From positions 1 to 64,000 of the forward strand of contig CALWAR010000034.1 in assembly GCA_944375765.1 (NCBI GenBank): a DNA stretch of 64,000 nucleotides, given 5' to 3'. The DNA comes from an uncultured Mediterraneibacter sp. GTDB taxonomy: Bacteria > Bacillota > Clostridia > Lachnospirales > Lachnospiraceae. The notes under the pieces were generated by a model, which had not been told where the DNA came from, did no database searches, and was given only the letters and a program-made list of their open reading frames with translations. Positions 24,348 through 35,014 of this stretch are shown in pieces (position 1 is the stretch's first letter; each line of letters opens with the position of its first letter). The position numbers were made by a program, and so were the translations under genes.

Positions 24348-27062
24348 GTGAATTACGGAAAAAGGAATCTTTCCCGGAGAAAGAAAAATATATCTTCTAA
24401 AAAAAGGATGAAGCAGAAACGCGTGGGAGTGCGTTTTTTCAAAGCGCTTATCATATGCGTACTCCTGCTGGCAGTGATCTGCGTTGCCGGCGCCGGGATC
24501 TTTGCAAAAAAGATCATCGACAATGCGCCCGCAGTATCCGCAGACGATATCCTTCCGAAAGGGTACACGACCAATATCGTAGATCAGAACGGTACTGTGA
24601 TCGAAACGCTGAAAGATTCAGATTCCAACCGCGTGTACAAGACGTACGAGGAGATCACAGCCAATTCGGAATTTCTCCCCCACGCGTTCGTCGCTATAGA
24701 GGACGAGCGTTTCTATGAGCACAACGGGGTGGACCTGCAGGGTATCATAAGAGCCGCCTTTATCGGCATCTCCAATGGTTTTGACTTTTCGGAGGGCGCC
24801 AGTACTCTGACACAGCAGCTCATAAAGAACAATGTGTTCCCCGATTTTGTCAATGAGCAGACATTCTTTGACCGGCTGGAGAGGAAGCTCCAGGAGCAGT
24901 ATCTGGCCCTTGAGTTCGAGAAAGAAATGAACAAAGAAGAGATCCTCGAAGCCTACATGAATACGATCAACTTAGGGCAGGGATGTCTCGGAGTACAGAC
25001 GGCTGCCACCCGTTATTTCAACAAGGACGCCGCTGATCTGACTCTGTCGGAATGTGCCGTCATCGCAGCGATCACGCAGAATCCTACCGACCATGATCCT
25101 GTAATTCATCCAGATAACAACAAGAGCAGACGGGATATCGTGCTGGGGAATATGCTGGATCAGGGGTATATCAATCAGGCGCAGTACGACGAGGCAATAA
25201 ACGATCCTGTGTACGACCGGATCCTCCAGACGGCGACAGTCACCGAGGACACAACTCCCTACTCTTATTTTACAGACGCTCTGATCGAAGACGTCATCCG
25301 GGATCTCATGAGCCAGAAAGGATATTCCGAGACTCAGGCGTACAATCTTCTGTACAGCGGCGGTCTTACGATCACCTCCACACAGGATCTGGACATCCAG
25401 AAGATCTGCGACGAGGAAGTCGCAGACGAGTCCTACTATCCTGTGACAGAATATGGTCTGGAATATGCCCTGACAGTACACAGAGCCGATGGTTCTGTGG
25501 AAAATTACAGCAAAGAGAATCTGGCCCAGTATATCCGGGAGACACAAAACGACAGTAATCCTCTCGTATTCTCCTCCCGTGATGAAGCGGAAGAAGCAAT
25601 CGCCTCATATAAGTCTTCTCTGAATATCGATACTGAAAGCGGCGATATCGTGGACGAGAATTACGACATCACTCTGCAGCCCCAGGTATCTTTCGTCGTC
25701 ATGGACCAGTACACCGGACAGGTCAAGGCCATCGTGGGCGGCAGGGGCGAAAAGAGCGGCAACCTTACTCTGAACCGCGCGACCGACTCAAAACAGCAGC
25801 CCGGTTCCTGTTTCAAGATACTCTCGACCTATGCGCCGGGACTGAACGAGGGCGATATCACACTCGCCTCCACAGTCGTGGATGAGCCTTACAAATACCA
25901 GAGCGGACAGGAAGTGCGCAATGCGAACGGAAGATATATCGGTTCCACCACCGTCCGCAACGCGATCACTCAGTCCATAAATACGTGCGCAGTCAGCACT
26001 CTTACAGAAACTGTGGGCATTGGAACAGGCTATGAATATGTGAACAATTTTGGGTTTACAACGCTGACAGCGGAGGATGAGACTCAGGCGCTGGCTCTTG
26101 GCGGCATTACAGACGGTGTATACAATATCGAACTGACAGCCGCATTTGCCTCCATCGCAAACAACGGCACATATTCAGAGCCGGTTCTCTACACACAGAT
26201 ACTCGACCATGACGGTAACGTGCTGATCGATAATACGTCGCCTGATACTCACGAAGTCATAAAGGACTCCACTGCTTACCTGCTCACAAGTGCGATGGAG
26301 GACGTTGTGTCAGGCGGTACGGGAGGCGGAACAAAAGTCAGCAACATGGCGACCGCCGGAAAGACCGGTTCCACCGATGATTATGAAGACCGCTGGTTCT
26401 GCGGCTTTACACCGTATTACACGGCTGCTATCTGGGGCGGATACGATGCAAACAAGCCTATGGGAAACCTGGGTTCATGGCATCTGTACATCTGGAATGG
26501 GATCATGGAGCGCATCCATACAGATCTTGAAGGCAGAGACTTTGAGCGGCCGTCGAGCGTCGTCCAGAAAACGATCTGTACAAGGACCGGACTGCTCGCG
26601 ACGAGCAGTTGTCCGTCAAGAACCGACTATTTTGATCAGGACTTCCTGCCCGCGGAGACATGTTCGGGACACAGGACCAGCACTCCGCGCAGAAATCCTC
26701 AGTCCGACGATGAAACGGACGATGAAAATGCGGATAACCAACAGAATGAGAACAATGAAAATAACAACAACAATGCATCCAACGGGAATAACGCCGGTAA
26801 TGGAAACACTAATGCAGGAGGCGGTACTACTACTCCCGGCGGCGGCACAGGAGGCGGTACTACCAATCCCGGCGGCAGCACAGGCGGCGGTACCACTAAT
26901 CCCGGCGGCGGCACAGGCGGCGGTACTACCAATCCCGGCGGCGGCACAGGCGGCGGTACCACTAATCCCGGCGGCGGTACTACCAATCCCGGCGGCGGTA
27001 CTACCAATCCCGGCGGCGGTACAGAAGGCGGTACGGGTACCGGGGAACAGCCTGCCGGATGA
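24348..27062 (+). CDS. Class A penicillin-binding protein (glycosyltransferase/transpeptidase)
   Basis: 904 residues. Polymerises lipid II and crosslinks the strands. A basic N-terminus, one membrane helix (about 28-50), the GT51 domain with E-D-E-R-F-Y-E-H (catalytic Glu118) and S-T-L-T-Q-Q-L-I-K, and the transpeptidase with S-C-F-K (nucleophile Ser487), S-I-N (543) and K-T-G (672). After about residue 790 the chain is disordered: an Asp/Glu/Asn stretch and then a repeated G-G-G-T-T-N-P tail. I start at GTG 24348 because AAAGGAGG lies nine bases before it; a TTG seven codons upstream precedes the ribosome site and is excluded. PBP1A type. A strong terminator follows. Confidence 0.95.
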   Translation: MNYGKRNLSRRKKNISSKKRMKQKRVGVRFFKALIICVLLLAVICVAGAGIFAKKIIDNAPAVSADDILPKGYTTNIVDQNGTVIETLKDSDSNRVYKTYEEITANSEFLPHAFVAIEDERFYEHNGVDLQGIIRAAFIGISNGFDFSEGASTLTQQLIKNNVFPDFVNEQTFFDRLERKLQEQYLALEFEKEMNKEEILEAYMNTINLGQGCLGVQTAATRYFNKDAADLTLSECAVIAAITQNPTDHDPVIHPDNNKSRRDIVLGNMLDQGYINQAQYDEAINDPVYDRILQTATVTEDTTPYSYFTDALIEDVIRDLMSQKGYSETQAYNLLYSGGLTITSTQDLDIQKICDEEVADESYYPVTEYGLEYALTVHRADGSVENYSKENLAQYIRETQNDSNPLVFSSRDEAEEAIASYKSSLNIDTESGDIVDENYDITLQPQVSFVVMDQYTGQVKAIVGGRGEKSGNLTLNRATDSKQQPGSCFKILSTYAPGLNEGDITLASTVVDEPYKYQSGQEVRNANGRYIGSTTVRNAITQSINTCAVSTLTETVGIGTGYEYVNNFGFTTLTAEDETQALALGGITDGVYNIELTAAFASIANNGTYSEPVLYTQILDHDGNVLIDNTSPDTHEVIKDSTAYLLTSAMEDVVSGGTGGGTKVSNMATAGKTGSTDDYEDRWFCGFTPYYTAAIWGGYDANKPMGNLGSWHLYIWNGIMERIHTDLEGRDFERPSSVVQKTICTRTGLLATSSCPSRTDYFDQDFLPAETCSGHRTSTPRRNPQSDDETDDENADNQQNENNENNNNNASNGNNAGNGNTNAGGGTTTPGGGTGGGTTNPGGSTGGGTTNPGGGTGGGTTNPGGGTGGGTTNPGGGTTNPGGGTTNPGGGTEGGTGTGEQPAG
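26818..27045 (+). repeat. In-frame repeat coding the Gly/Thr/Pro tail of the PBP
   Basis: Tandem units of about 36 bp (coding G-G-G-T-T-N-P-G-G-G-T-G) and then 21-bp units (G-G-G-T-T-N-P). The copies are nearly identical in DNA, so copy number should vary between strains by slippage. Confidence 0.85.
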
Positions 27063-27091
27063 CAGGATGCGACTTCCTTAAGATATCCTAA

Positions 27092-27131
27092 AGGGCGCCA
27101 GGTCTGCAATACGACCTGGCGCCCTCTTTTA
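27092..27131 (+). terminator. Intrinsic terminator of the class A PBP gene
   Basis: 13-bp perfect arms AGGGCGCCAGGTC (27092-27104) and GACCTGGCGCCCT (27113-27125), then CTTTTA. Confidence 0.92.
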
Positions 27132-27146
27132 AGTAAGAATCAGTAA

Positions 27147-27217
27147 GAGAAAAAGAAATCTCTGTATGGAACAGAGGCGGGCAATCGGCATCAGCCGACA
27201 TCCCGCCTCTGTTCCAT
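27147..27217 (-). terminator. Intrinsic terminator of the uvrC-hprK-glucokinase operon
   Basis: 16-bp perfect arms at 27166-27181 and 27202-27217 with a CGGC/GCCG pairing in the loop. On the minus strand the stem is followed by a T-rich run (ATTTCTTTTTCTC, 27159-27147). Confidence 0.85.
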
Positions 27218-27230
27218 GCAATACTTATTA

Positions 27231-28169
27231 TCACCTGCCGTCCAGTATGAGCTTTGCAGATCCGCAGATCCCCGCATCGTTCCCAAGTGTGGCGAGGACG
27301 AACTTTACGTTCTTGTCCGCAAAGAATGCGCGCTCCATATAGGGCTCTCTTATATACGGTATAAGCACTTCACCTGCTTTTGAAACTCCGCCTCCGATAA
27401 CAAATACTGCCGGATCGGCCACTGCCGCCAGATTGGCAAGACCGTATCCGAGATATCTCCCGAACACTTCCGCGATCTCCTTTGCCACCTCGTCCCCCGC
27501 TTTTACGGCATCGAACACATCTTTTGCAGTGACGTCCTCCTTGTTAAGGATTGTAGGCCGCATATCCTGTCCGAGCTTCTGCTTTGCCAGACGGACGATC
27601 CCTGTGGCTGAAGCATACTGTTCCAGGCATCCTCTGTTGCCGCAGCCGCAGCGGTCTGTCTCCTCGTAGTTCACACAGAGATGTCCGATCTCACCTCCGG
27701 CTCCGTTCTCACCGACGAGCATCCTGCCGTCTATGATGACGCCTCCGCCGACTCCTGTTCCGAGCGTCACCATAATCATGTTCTTTTCCCCGGCTCCTCC
27801 GCCTTTCCACATCTCTCCGAGGGCGGCGACGTTTGCGTCGTTCCCGATGGCCGCTTTCAGTCCGGTCAGCTCTTCGAGTTCTTTCTTCACTTCTTTGTAG
27901 GTCCATCCGAGATTAGCGCTGCCGTTCACCACGCCCTCGGATGTCACGGGAGCGGGCACGCCCACGCCGATGCCCGCGATATCGCCCCTGTCAAGCGTAT
28001 GTTCCTCTATCTTCTTTGCGACAGAGGCCGCTATATTCGGGAGGATGGCTTTCCCCTCCTCGGAAGTGTCAGTCGCGATCTCCCACTTGTCCAGGATCGT
28101 CCCGTTCTCCTCAAAAAGTCCCATTTTTACCGTTGTTCCGCCGATATCGACGCCAAAGCAATATTTCAT
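27231..28169 (-). CDS. glcK: ROK-family glucokinase
   Basis: 312 residues. Phosphorylates glucose with ATP on entry to glycolysis. ATP-binding start D-I-G-G-T-T-V-K-M-G (9-18); catalytic G-N-D-A-N-V-A-A-L-G-E; T-L-G-T-G-V-G-G-G-V-I-I-D-G; the ROK zinc motif G-H-x-x-V-N…C-G-C-G-N-R-G-C-L-E; and G-G-G-V-S near the C-terminus. The length fits Gram-positive glucokinase. It lies 33 bp behind hprK, matching a link between glucose use and catabolite control. Confidence 0.93.
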   Translation of the reverse strand: MKYCFGVDIGGTTVKMGLFEENGTILDKWEIATDTSEEGKAILPNIAASVAKKIEEHTLDRGDIAGIGVGVPAPVTSEGVVNGSANLGWTYKEVKKELEELTGLKAAIGNDANVAALGEMWKGGGAGEKNMIMVTLGTGVGGGVIIDGRMLVGENGAGGEIGHLCVNYEETDRCGCGNRGCLEQYASATGIVRLAKQKLGQDMRPTILNKEDVTAKDVFDAVKAGDEVAKEIAEVFGRYLGYGLANLAAVADPAVFVIGGGVSKAGEVLIPYIREPYMERAFFADKNVKFVLATLGNDAGICGSAKLILDGR

Positions 28170-28202
28170 AACCGCTCACTCCTTTATATTACTGCTCATT
28201 GT

Positions 28203-29135
28203 TTATCTTTGCTTTTTTGCGATGTTCTCCTGCACTCTCTTATAGAGCTCCTGAGCCGCGTTGTACCCCATCTGTTTCTGCCTGTGGTTGACTGCCGCAG
28301 ACTCCACGATAATCGCCAGATTTCTTCCGGGGCGGATTGGGATGCGGTAGCAGACGACTTTATTTCCGAGAAATTCTGTGTACTGTTCCTCCAGTCCAAG
28401 CCGGTCGTACTCTTTGTCTCTGCTCCAGTCCTCCAGAGTGATGACCAGATCGATGTTCTGGGTCTCCCTGACGCTCTGAACACCGAACATGGATCTTACG
28501 TCCACGATGCCAATGCCTCTCAGCTCGATAAAATGCTTTGTGATGTTCGGCGCCGAACCGACCAGCGTCTCATCGCTTACCTTCCGTATCTCGACTACAT
28601 CGTCCGTCACCAGACGGTGTCCTCTCTTGATCAGCTCGAGCGCAGCCTCGCTTTTACCGATCCCGCTCTCTCCCATGATCAGTACGCCTACTCCGTAGAC
28701 ATCCACGAGCACGCCGTGGATAGAGATGCACGGAGCCAGCCTTACGTTCATCCATCTTATGATCTCCGCCATAAAGTCGGATGTCTGCTTCGCCGTGTTA
28801 AATACGGGAACGCCATATTTGACTGCTTTTTTCAGGAAAGCGTCCTCCGGCACGATATCCCGGCAGAACACGATGCACGGGAGCGGATGCTGGAGCAGCG
28901 TGTCATACGTCTTCTCCCTCTCTTCTTCATGTAGCGTCTGTACATACCGGTATTCCACGTTTCCGATGATCTGCACTCTGTTGGAGTCAAACCGGTCGTA
29001 GAATCCGGCGAGCTGCAGCGCAGGCCGGTTGACGTCCGGCACGTCCACCTCTTTGTCGACCATGTCAACTTCAGGTGTGAGATTCTTCATGTTCATCTTC
29101 TCCACGATCTCACTCAGTTTTATTCCTTGTCCCAT
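28203..29135 (-). CDS. hprK: HPr kinase/phosphorylase
   Basis: 310 residues. Phosphorylates and dephosphorylates Ser46 of HPr, the sensor of carbon catabolite control in low-GC Gram-positives. P-loop G-E-S-G-I-G-K-S (about 154-161), the H-R-L-V-T-D-D-V-V-E-I motif just after it, and the signature E-L-R-G-I-G-I-V-D-V-R-S-M-F-G-V are intact. The DNA-binding-like N-terminal half precedes the kinase half as usual. Between uvrC (41 bp) and glucokinase (33 bp) in one operon. Confidence 0.96.
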   Translation of the reverse strand: MGQGIKLSEIVEKMNMKNLTPEVDMVDKEVDVPDVNRPALQLAGFYDRFDSNRVQIIGNVEYRYVQTLHEEEREKTYDTLLQHPLPCIVFCRDIVPEDAFLKKAVKYGVPVFNTAKQTSDFMAEIIRWMNVRLAPCISIHGVLVDVYGVGVLIMGESGIGKSEAALELIKRGHRLVTDDVVEIRKVSDETLVGSAPNITKHFIELRGIGIVDVRSMFGVQSVRETQNIDLVITLEDWSRDKEYDRLGLEEQYTEFLGNKVVCYRIPIRPGRNLAIIVESAAVNHRQKQMGYNAAQELYKRVQENIAKKQR

Positions 29136-29176
29136 AAGATTTTTCCTCGCTTTCTCCTGTTCTCTTTATCATAACA

Positions 29177-31015
29177 CTAGTGGAAGAACTTGTACACAGA
29201 TTCTGCCGCTTTTTCATTCATCGACGGGATATCTGCAAGTTCTTCCACAGAGGCTTTTTTTATATCCTCCAGACTCAGATAACGCCTCATCAGCGCTTTC
29301 CTGCGCGCAGGTCCGATCCCGTCGATATCGTCCAGAATGGAATGTACCTGTCCTTTTCCCCTCAGTTGTCTGTGGTATTCTATGGCAAATCTGTGCGCCT
29401 CATCCTGTATCCTCGTGATCAGCCGGAACGCCTCCGAGGATTTGTCGACCGGGATCTCCACATTATGGTAATAAAGCCCGCGGGTGCGGTGATGATCGTC
29501 TTTTACCATGCCGCATACCGGGATCTCAAGATGAAGTTCATCGAGCACCTGCAAAGCGACGTTGACCTGCCCTTTCCCGCCGTCCATCAGGATCAGATCC
29601 GGAAACGCGTCGAACTTTCCGAGCTTTTTGTTCTCTTCCCTCTCCCTGATCCCGTGTGTGAACCGGCGCGTCAGGACTTCACGCATACTGCCGTAATCAT
29701 CGGCGCCTTTGATCCCTCTGATCTTAAACTTGCGATAGTCGTTCCGTTTTGGGCGTCCTCTCTCATAGACGACCATGGAGCCGACCGACTCGAATCCATT
29801 CGTGTTGGAGATATCATAAGCCTCCATGCGCGAGATACTTTCCATGCCGAGCAGAGCAGCGATCTCTTTAACCGCGCCGATCGTCCTGCCCTCTTCCCGC
29901 TTCAGCCGTTCTTTGTCTTTGCTCAGGACCATTCCTGCGTTCTCTCTGGCCAGTTCTACCAGTTTCTCTTTCGTTCCCTTTTTCGGTATTTTGATCGACA
30001 CTTTCTGTCCCCTCTTTGAGGCAAGCCACTCCTCCAGCACCTCTCTGTCCTCCACTTCTGTCTGGAGCATCAGTTCTCCAGGGATATACGGCGTCCCGGC
30101 ATAATACTGAAGGATAAAGCTGTTGAGGATCTCCTGATCGCTCTCTCCCTTTAAGATACGCAGATAAAAATGATCCCGGCCAATGAGCCGTCCCCCGCGG
30201 ATGAAAAACACCTGGACGACAGCGTCTTCCTCCTCCGACGCCACTGCCAGCACATCTCTGTCCTCGCCGCTTGAATCCGTGATCTTCTGTTTCTGCGCCA
30301 CTTTCCTCACACTGCCGAGCAGCTCACGGTACTCGATCGCCCTCTCGAATTCCAGCGCCTCGGAGGCTGCGTTCATCTTATCCTCAAGTTCCCTGAGGAT
30401 GACATCGTAGTTCCCGTTCAGGAAATGAATCACTTCAGTTACGGCTTTTCCGTATTCCTCCTGTGAGATATATCCCTGACACGGAGCGTCGCACTGCTTG
30501 ATATGATAGTTGAGGCAGGGGCGTTCTTTCCCGATATCTCTTGGCAGATTCCTGCTGCAGCTTCTCAAATGATATAGCTTGTGTATCAGCTCGATCGTGT
30601 CTCTCACAGCCTGGGAACTGGTGTACGGCCCGAAATATTTTGCTTTGTCTTTGAGCATCCGGCGGGACAGCATCACTCGCGGAAATGCTTCTCCTGTTGT
30701 CACTTTGATGAACGGATATGTCTTGTCGTCCATGAGCATCGTATTGTATTTGGGACGATGCTCTTTTATCAGGTTACATTCGAGCACAAGGGCTTCAAGC
30801 TCCGAGTCAGTGACGATATATTCAAAACGCCGGATATGCGTCACCATCTGCTCGATCTTGACGCCCTTGTTCCTGCTGTTCTGAAAATACTGACGCACAC
30901 GGTTTTTCAGACTGACGGCTTTTCCCACATAGATGATATGGTCATTCTCATCGTGCATGATATAGACGCCGGGCCTGCCGGGCAGTTTTTTCAGTTCTTC
31001 CTGTATATCAAACAT
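29177..31015 (-). CDS. uvrC: Excinuclease ABC subunit C
   Basis: 612 residues. Makes both incisions around a lesion in nucleotide excision repair, with UvrA and UvrB. GIY-YIG domain at the N-terminus (G-V-Y-I-M-H-D and [13 protein letters not shown]), Cys-rich [13 protein letters not shown], UvrB-binding UVR motif near 205-240, RNase-H-like endonuclease half with [10 protein letters not shown] and [10 protein letters not shown], and a C-terminal helix-hairpin-helix pair. Complete. ATG start with GGAGGAGAG eight bases upstream. First gene of uvrC-hprK-glcK. Confidence 0.97.
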   Translation of the reverse strand: MFDIQEELKKLPGRPGVYIMHDENDHIIYVGKAVSLKNRVRQYFQNSRNKGVKIEQMVTHIRRFEYIVTDSELEALVLECNLIKEHRPKYNTMLMDDKTYPFIKVTTGEAFPRVMLSRRMLKDKAKYFGPYTSSQAVRDTIELIHKLYHLRSCSRNLPRDIGKERPCLNYHIKQCDAPCQGYISQEEYGKAVTEVIHFLNGNYDVILRELEDKMNAASEALEFERAIEYRELLGSVRKVAQKQKITDSSGEDRDVLAVASEEEDAVVQVFFIRGGRLIGRDHFYLRILKGESDQEILNSFILQYYAGTPYIPGELMLQTEVEDREVLEEWLASKRGQKVSIKIPKKGTKEKLVELARENAGMVLSKDKERLKREEGRTIGAVKEIAALLGMESISRMEAYDISNTNGFESVGSMVVYERGRPKRNDYRKFKIRGIKGADDYGSMREVLTRRFTHGIREREENKKLGKFDAFPDLILMDGGKGQVNVALQVLDELHLEIPVCGMVKDDHHRTRGLYYHNVEIPVDKSSEAFRLITRIQDEAHRFAIEYHRQLRGKGQVHSILDDIDGIGPARRKALMRRYLSLEDIKKASVEELADIPSMNEKAAESVYKFFH

Positions 31016-31056
31016 GTGCGCATCTCTCCTCCCCGTCCGGTGCGGACCACATTAAC

Positions 31057-31084
31057 ATTTTACTATATCATTTCATTTTCACAA
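31057..31084 (-). promoter_or_regulatory. uvrC operon promoter
   Basis: Minus strand TTGTGA (31084-31079), 16 bp, TAAAAT (31062-31057). It starts just beyond the ftsH terminator. Confidence 0.55.
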
Positions 31085-31089
31085 TCACA

Positions 31090-31132
31090 AAAAGATTAGC
31101 CGGGGATATCTGCATTGACAGGCTCCCCGGCT
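31090..31132 (-). terminator. Intrinsic terminator of ftsH
   Basis: Arms AGCCGGGGA (31098-31106) and TCCCCGGCT (31124-31132); on the minus strand followed by AATCTTTTTG. It lies 28 bases beyond the ftsH stop. Confidence 0.85.
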
Positions 31133-31159
31133 GCGGTATGGATCCCCGCTGTACTTCGG

Positions 31160-33256
31160 TCACTGTTCATTTCCGTCCGGCCTCTCAGACTCCGCCTGCT
31201 CTGCCGGCTCCACCGGTTCTGCCGGTCTTTCCGGCTCTGCCGCTCCCGCGGACTCCACCGGCTTCATGGCGATGCGCCCTTCGCGCTCCTCCCGGCTGCC
31301 GTCCTCCGATTCTTCCGGCTCCGGTATCCCTTTTACTTCACGGAATATCTTCATGAACTCTTTGCCTGTGATCGTCTCTTTCTCAATGAGGAACGCAGCG
31401 ATCTTATCAAGCGCCTCCCGGTTCTCCGCCAGAAGTCTCTTCGCCTCTGCATATGCGCCTTTGAGCATCTTCATGACTTCCTCGTCGATCTCGCCGGCTG
31501 TAGCGTCTCCGCAGTTCAACACTGCTCTTCCGTCCAGATAACGGTTCTGGATGGACTCAAGCCCCATCAGGCCGAACCGTTCCGACATGCCGTACTGCGT
31601 GATCATGGCTCTGGCGGTCTTTGTGGCCTGTTCGATATCATTGGCCGCGCCCGTCGTCACTGTATCAAATACAAGTTCCTCTGCAGCGCGCCCGCCCAGG
31701 GCGACAACAATCATCGCTTCCAGCTCTTTCTTCGTATTTAAGAACTTTTCTTCCTCCGGAGTCTGCATCACATATCCGAGAGCGCCCATCGTCCTCGGAA
31801 CGATGGTGATCTTCTGCACCGGCTCCGTATTTTTCTGGAGTGCGGTCACAAGGGCATGCCCCACCTCGTGGTAGGAGACGATGCGTCTTTCTTCCTTGCT
31901 CATGATTCGGTCTTTTTTCTCTTTGCCCACAAGTACGACTTCCACCGCCTCAAAGAGGTCTTTCTGGCTCACCACCTGTCTACCGTGCTTGACCGCATTG
32001 ATGGCCGCTTCGTTTATCATGTTGGCAAGATCAGAGCCGACTGCTCCCGACGTCGCAAGAGCAATCGCCTCAAGATCGACGCTCTCATCCATGCGCACGT
32101 CTTTCGCATGTACTTTCAGTATCTCTACTCTTCCTTTCAGATCCGGTTTATCCACGACGATCCGGCGGTCAAACCGTCCCGGACGCAGGAGCGCCGGATC
32201 CAGGATCTCCGGCCGGTTAGTGGCCGCGAGGATCAGAAGACCTTTATTTGTGTCAAATCCGTCCATCTCCGCGAGAAGCTGGTTGAGCGTCTGCTCCCTC
32301 TCGTCGTTGCCGCCAAGAGCGGTATCTCGCGTCTTTCCTATAGCATCGATCTCGTCTATGAAGACAATGCACGGAGCCTGCTGCTGCGCCTGCTTAAACA
32401 AGTCGCGGACACGCGATGCCCCCACGCCCACGTACATCTCCACAAATGCCGATCCGGAGAGCGAGAAGAACGGAACTCTCGCCTCGCCCGCCACTGCCTT
32501 GGCAAGGAGCGTCTTACCGGTTCCCGGAGGTCCCACGAGCAGAGCGCCTTTCGGAAGCTTCGCGCCTATGCCGCTGTATTTCCCAGGATTATGAAGGAAA
32601 TCTACTACTTCCTGCAGGGATTCTTTCGCCTCATCCTCTCCCGCTACATCATGGAACGTGACGCCGGTCTCTTTCTCCATATACATCTTTGCATTACTCT
32701 TTCCTATGCCCATCATACCGCCGCCTTTGGACATCCTGCGCATAAGATAGACAAGCATGGCCGCCATGAGGCCGATCGGAAGAATCACGGTAAGAAACAG
32801 TTCAAAGAGCGTCTGTCCCACTGTATCCGCGGGGCGGCTCCCGAATTCTACTCCCGCCTCCTCCAGTTTCTCCACAAGGGCGTAGTCGTTTACATAGCCG
32901 GTATAGTAATCCGGCTCTCTCTCAGAGTCTGTCCCTCCTGTGGTCTGAACCTGCTGCTGGAGCTGTCCCCAGACCGAGACGCCTCTGCCGGACTGTATAC
33001 TCTCCTCGAACTCCTCACTGCGCGCTTCATCGGTCAGTGTGATGTATATCCGGTCGCTGTTCAGCCTCACTTCCTGCACTTTCCCCTCGTCGATGAGAGT
33101 AAGGAATCTGTCATAGCTTATCTCTTCCGGGCCGGATCCCCGCATAAGAGAAAATAACCCCATCACCATAAAAGTGACCAGCAGGGTTGTCATGAGGATG
33201 ATTCCCCAGCCCTGCCGGTTGTGATTCGGATCATTTTTTTTATTATTATTATCCAC
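31160..33256 (-). CDS. ftsH: ATP-dependent zinc metalloprotease FtsH
   Basis: 698 residues. Membrane-anchored AAA+ protease for quality control of membrane and regulatory proteins. Membrane helix at 17-38, extracytoplasmic region, second helix at about 150-172, AAA+ domain with G-P-P-G-T-G-K-T (242-249) and Walker B I-V-F-I-D-E-I-D (297-304), second region of homology R-P-G-R-F-D-R-R, and zinc site H-E-V-G-H (463-467). The last 50 residues are a Glu/Pro/Ala tail. I use GTG 33256 since CAGGAGG lies seven bases upstream; the frame opens 12 codons earlier without a ribosome site. Monocistronic. Confidence 0.97.
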   Translation of the reverse strand: MDNNNKKNDPNHNRQGWGIILMTTLLVTFMVMGLFSLMRGSGPEEISYDRFLTLIDEGKVQEVRLNSDRIYITLTDEARSEEFEESIQSGRGVSVWGQLQQQVQTTGGTDSEREPDYYTGYVNDYALVEKLEEAGVEFGSRPADTVGQTLFELFLTVILPIGLMAAMLVYLMRRMSKGGGMMGIGKSNAKMYMEKETGVTFHDVAGEDEAKESLQEVVDFLHNPGKYSGIGAKLPKGALLVGPPGTGKTLLAKAVAGEARVPFFSLSGSAFVEMYVGVGASRVRDLFKQAQQQAPCIVFIDEIDAIGKTRDTALGGNDEREQTLNQLLAEMDGFDTNKGLLILAATNRPEILDPALLRPGRFDRRIVVDKPDLKGRVEILKVHAKDVRMDESVDLEAIALATSGAVGSDLANMINEAAINAVKHGRQVVSQKDLFEAVEVVLVGKEKKDRIMSKEERRIVSYHEVGHALVTALQKNTEPVQKITIVPRTMGALGYVMQTPEEEKFLNTKKELEAMIVVALGGRAAEELVFDTVTTGAANDIEQATKTARAMITQYGMSERFGLMGLESIQNRYLDGRAVLNCGDATAGEIDEEVMKMLKGAYAEAKRLLAENREALDKIAAFLIEKETITGKEFMKIFREVKGIPEPEESEDGSREEREGRIAMKPVESAGAAEPERPAEPVEPAEQAESERPDGNEQ

Positions 33257-33341
33257 TTTTGTTCCTCCTGAAATACAAACCGACGCCGCCATGTTTTCGG
33301 ATACGCCGGTTGGATCATGGCTGTGTCAGTACACTAGTATC

Positions 33342-33370
33342 ATTATAAAGACAGGTTTTGCATAAATCAA
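33342..33370 (-). promoter_or_regulatory. ftsH promoter
   Basis: Minus strand TTGATT (33370-33365), 17 bp, TATAAT (33347-33342). It lies back to back with the promoter of the DUF1846 gene. Confidence 0.75.
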
Positions 33371-33389
33371 TAAAAAGATTATGAAAATA

Positions 33390-33419
33390 TTGTAAAAGAG
33401 CAAGTTTTTATAGTATACT
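33390..33419 (+). promoter_or_regulatory. Probable promoter of the DUF1846 gene
   Basis: TTGTAA (33390-33395), 18 bp, TATACT (33414-33419), 109 bp upstream of the ATG. The leader between has no clear hairpin. Confidence 0.5.
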
Positions 33420-33527
33420 GAAAACGAAATGTGTCTTTTTTTGTGTCCTTTTATGTTTGATCGCGGACACTGCGCAAAAAGCCACGGCAGAATCACATCA
33501 CAACAATATTTGCAAGAGGAATGAGAG

Positions 33528-35003
33528 ATGAAAATCGGCTTTGACAATGACAAATACCTGAAGATGCAGTCCGAACACATCCGGGAGCGCATCGGGAAAT
33601 TTGACAACAAACTGTATCTGGAATTCGGCGGAAAGCTGTTTGACGACTACCACGCTTCACGCGTGCTCCCGGGATTTGCCCCGGACAGCAAGTTAAGACT
33701 CTTAAAAGAGCTGAGCGACCAGGCTGAGATCGTCATCGCCATCAGCGCCAAAGATATCGAGAAAAATAAGATCCGGGGGGATCTCGGTATCACTTACGAC
33801 ACGGACGTGCTGCGCCTGGTCGAGACATACCGGGATCAGGGACTCTATGTCGGAAGCGTCACGATCACGCAGTTCTCAGGTCAGGAGAGCGCCCTGCTGT
33901 TCAAGAACAGGCTCGAAAACATGGATATCCCTGTGTATCTCCACTATATCATAGCGGGCTACCCGTCCAATATCCCGCTGATCATCAGCGATGACGGATA
34001 CGGAAAAAATGATTATATCAGGACGACGCGTCCTCTTGTGATCGTGACCGCGCCGGGCCCCGGAAGCGGCAAGATGGCGACCTGTCTCTCTCAGCTCTAC
34101 CACGAGCACAGACGGGGGATCAACGCAGGATACGCCAAGTTCGAGACATTCCCCGTCTGGAACCTCCCGCTCAGACATCCGGTCAATCTCGCCTACGAGG
34201 CCGCGACAGCCGACTTAAATGACGTTAATATGATCGACCCGTTCCACCTGGAAGCCTACGGGGAAACAACCGTCAACTACAACCGCGACGTAGAGATTTT
34301 CCCCGTCCTCAACACGATATTCGAGAAGATATACGGAGAGAGCCCTTATAAATCTCCGACAGACATGGGCGTCAACATGGCGGGCAACTGCATCTGCGAC
34401 GATGAAGCGTGCCGCGAGGCGTCCTGCCAGGAGATCATCCGCCGTTACTACGGGGCGCTGAACGCGCTCGTAAAAGGCGAGTCCTCCGACAGGGAAGCCC
34501 AGAAGATCGAACTTCTCATGAACATGGCCGGCATCACCGTCTCAGACCGCAGGGCAGCCGTACAGGCTCTTAAGCGCGCGAAAGAAACAAAAGGACCCGC
34601 CGCCGCCCTGGAGCTGGATGACGGCAGGATCGTTACCGGAAAGACGACCAATCTCCTGGGCGCTTCCGCTGCGCTTCTCCTGAACGTGCTCAAAGTCCTC
34701 GCCGGTATCGACCACGAGGAGCATATCATCTCCCCGGAGTCCATCGAGCCGATCCAGAAGCTGAAAGTAGATTACTTAAAGAGCCGGAACCCCAGGCTCC
34801 ATACAGACGAGGTGCTGATCGCCCTCTCGGCAAGCGCGGCCGCCAGCCCGCACGCGAGGCTGGCCCTCTCTCAGCTCCCGAAGCTGGACGGCTGCCAGGC
34901 GCATACTTCTGTTATGCTCTCCGACGTGGATATCAAGATCTTTAAGAAACTTGGCGTGCAGCTTACATGCGAAGCGGTATACGAACATATCTTTCTCTCG
35001 TGA
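33528..35003 (+). CDS. DUF1846-family protein
   Basis: 491 residues of DUF1846, a family widespread in Bacillota with solved structures but no assigned reaction. Typical stretches are visible: the start M-K-I-G-F-D-N-D-K-Y-L-K-M-Q, R-V-L-P-G-F, A-K-D-I-E-K-N-K-I-R-G-D-L-G-I-T-Y, and a P-loop-like G-P-G-S-G-K-M-A-T-C-L-S-Q at about 175-190 followed by K-F-E-T-F-P-V-W-N-L-P-L. The last suggests nucleotide binding. Cytoplasmic. Lies alone between ftsH (divergent) and pyrG. The metabolic role is unknown. Confidence 0.92.
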   Translation: MKIGFDNDKYLKMQSEHIRERIGKFDNKLYLEFGGKLFDDYHASRVLPGFAPDSKLRLLKELSDQAEIVIAISAKDIEKNKIRGDLGITYDTDVLRLVETYRDQGLYVGSVTITQFSGQESALLFKNRLENMDIPVYLHYIIAGYPSNIPLIISDDGYGKNDYIRTTRPLVIVTAPGPGSGKMATCLSQLYHEHRRGINAGYAKFETFPVWNLPLRHPVNLAYEAATADLNDVNMIDPFHLEAYGETTVNYNRDVEIFPVLNTIFEKIYGESPYKSPTDMGVNMAGNCICDDEACREASCQEIIRRYYGALNALVKGESSDREAQKIELLMNMAGITVSDRRAAVQALKRAKETKGPAAALELDDGRIVTGKTTNLLGASAALLLNVLKVLAGIDHEEHIISPESIEPIQKLKVDYLKSRNPRLHTDEVLIALSASAAASPHARLALSQLPKLDGCQAHTSVMLSDVDIKIFKKLGVQLTCEAVYEHIFLS

Positions 35004-35014
35004 TAAAAAAAGTA

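Noticed and set aside
26290..27081. An alternative plus-strand frame over the PBP repeat tail
   Set aside because: An out-of-frame reading of the repeat; the PBP frame has the catalytic motifs and continues through it.
31856..33157. A 433-codon plus-strand frame opposite ftsH
   Set aside because: Pure shadow of ftsH, with Arg/His-rich antisense composition.
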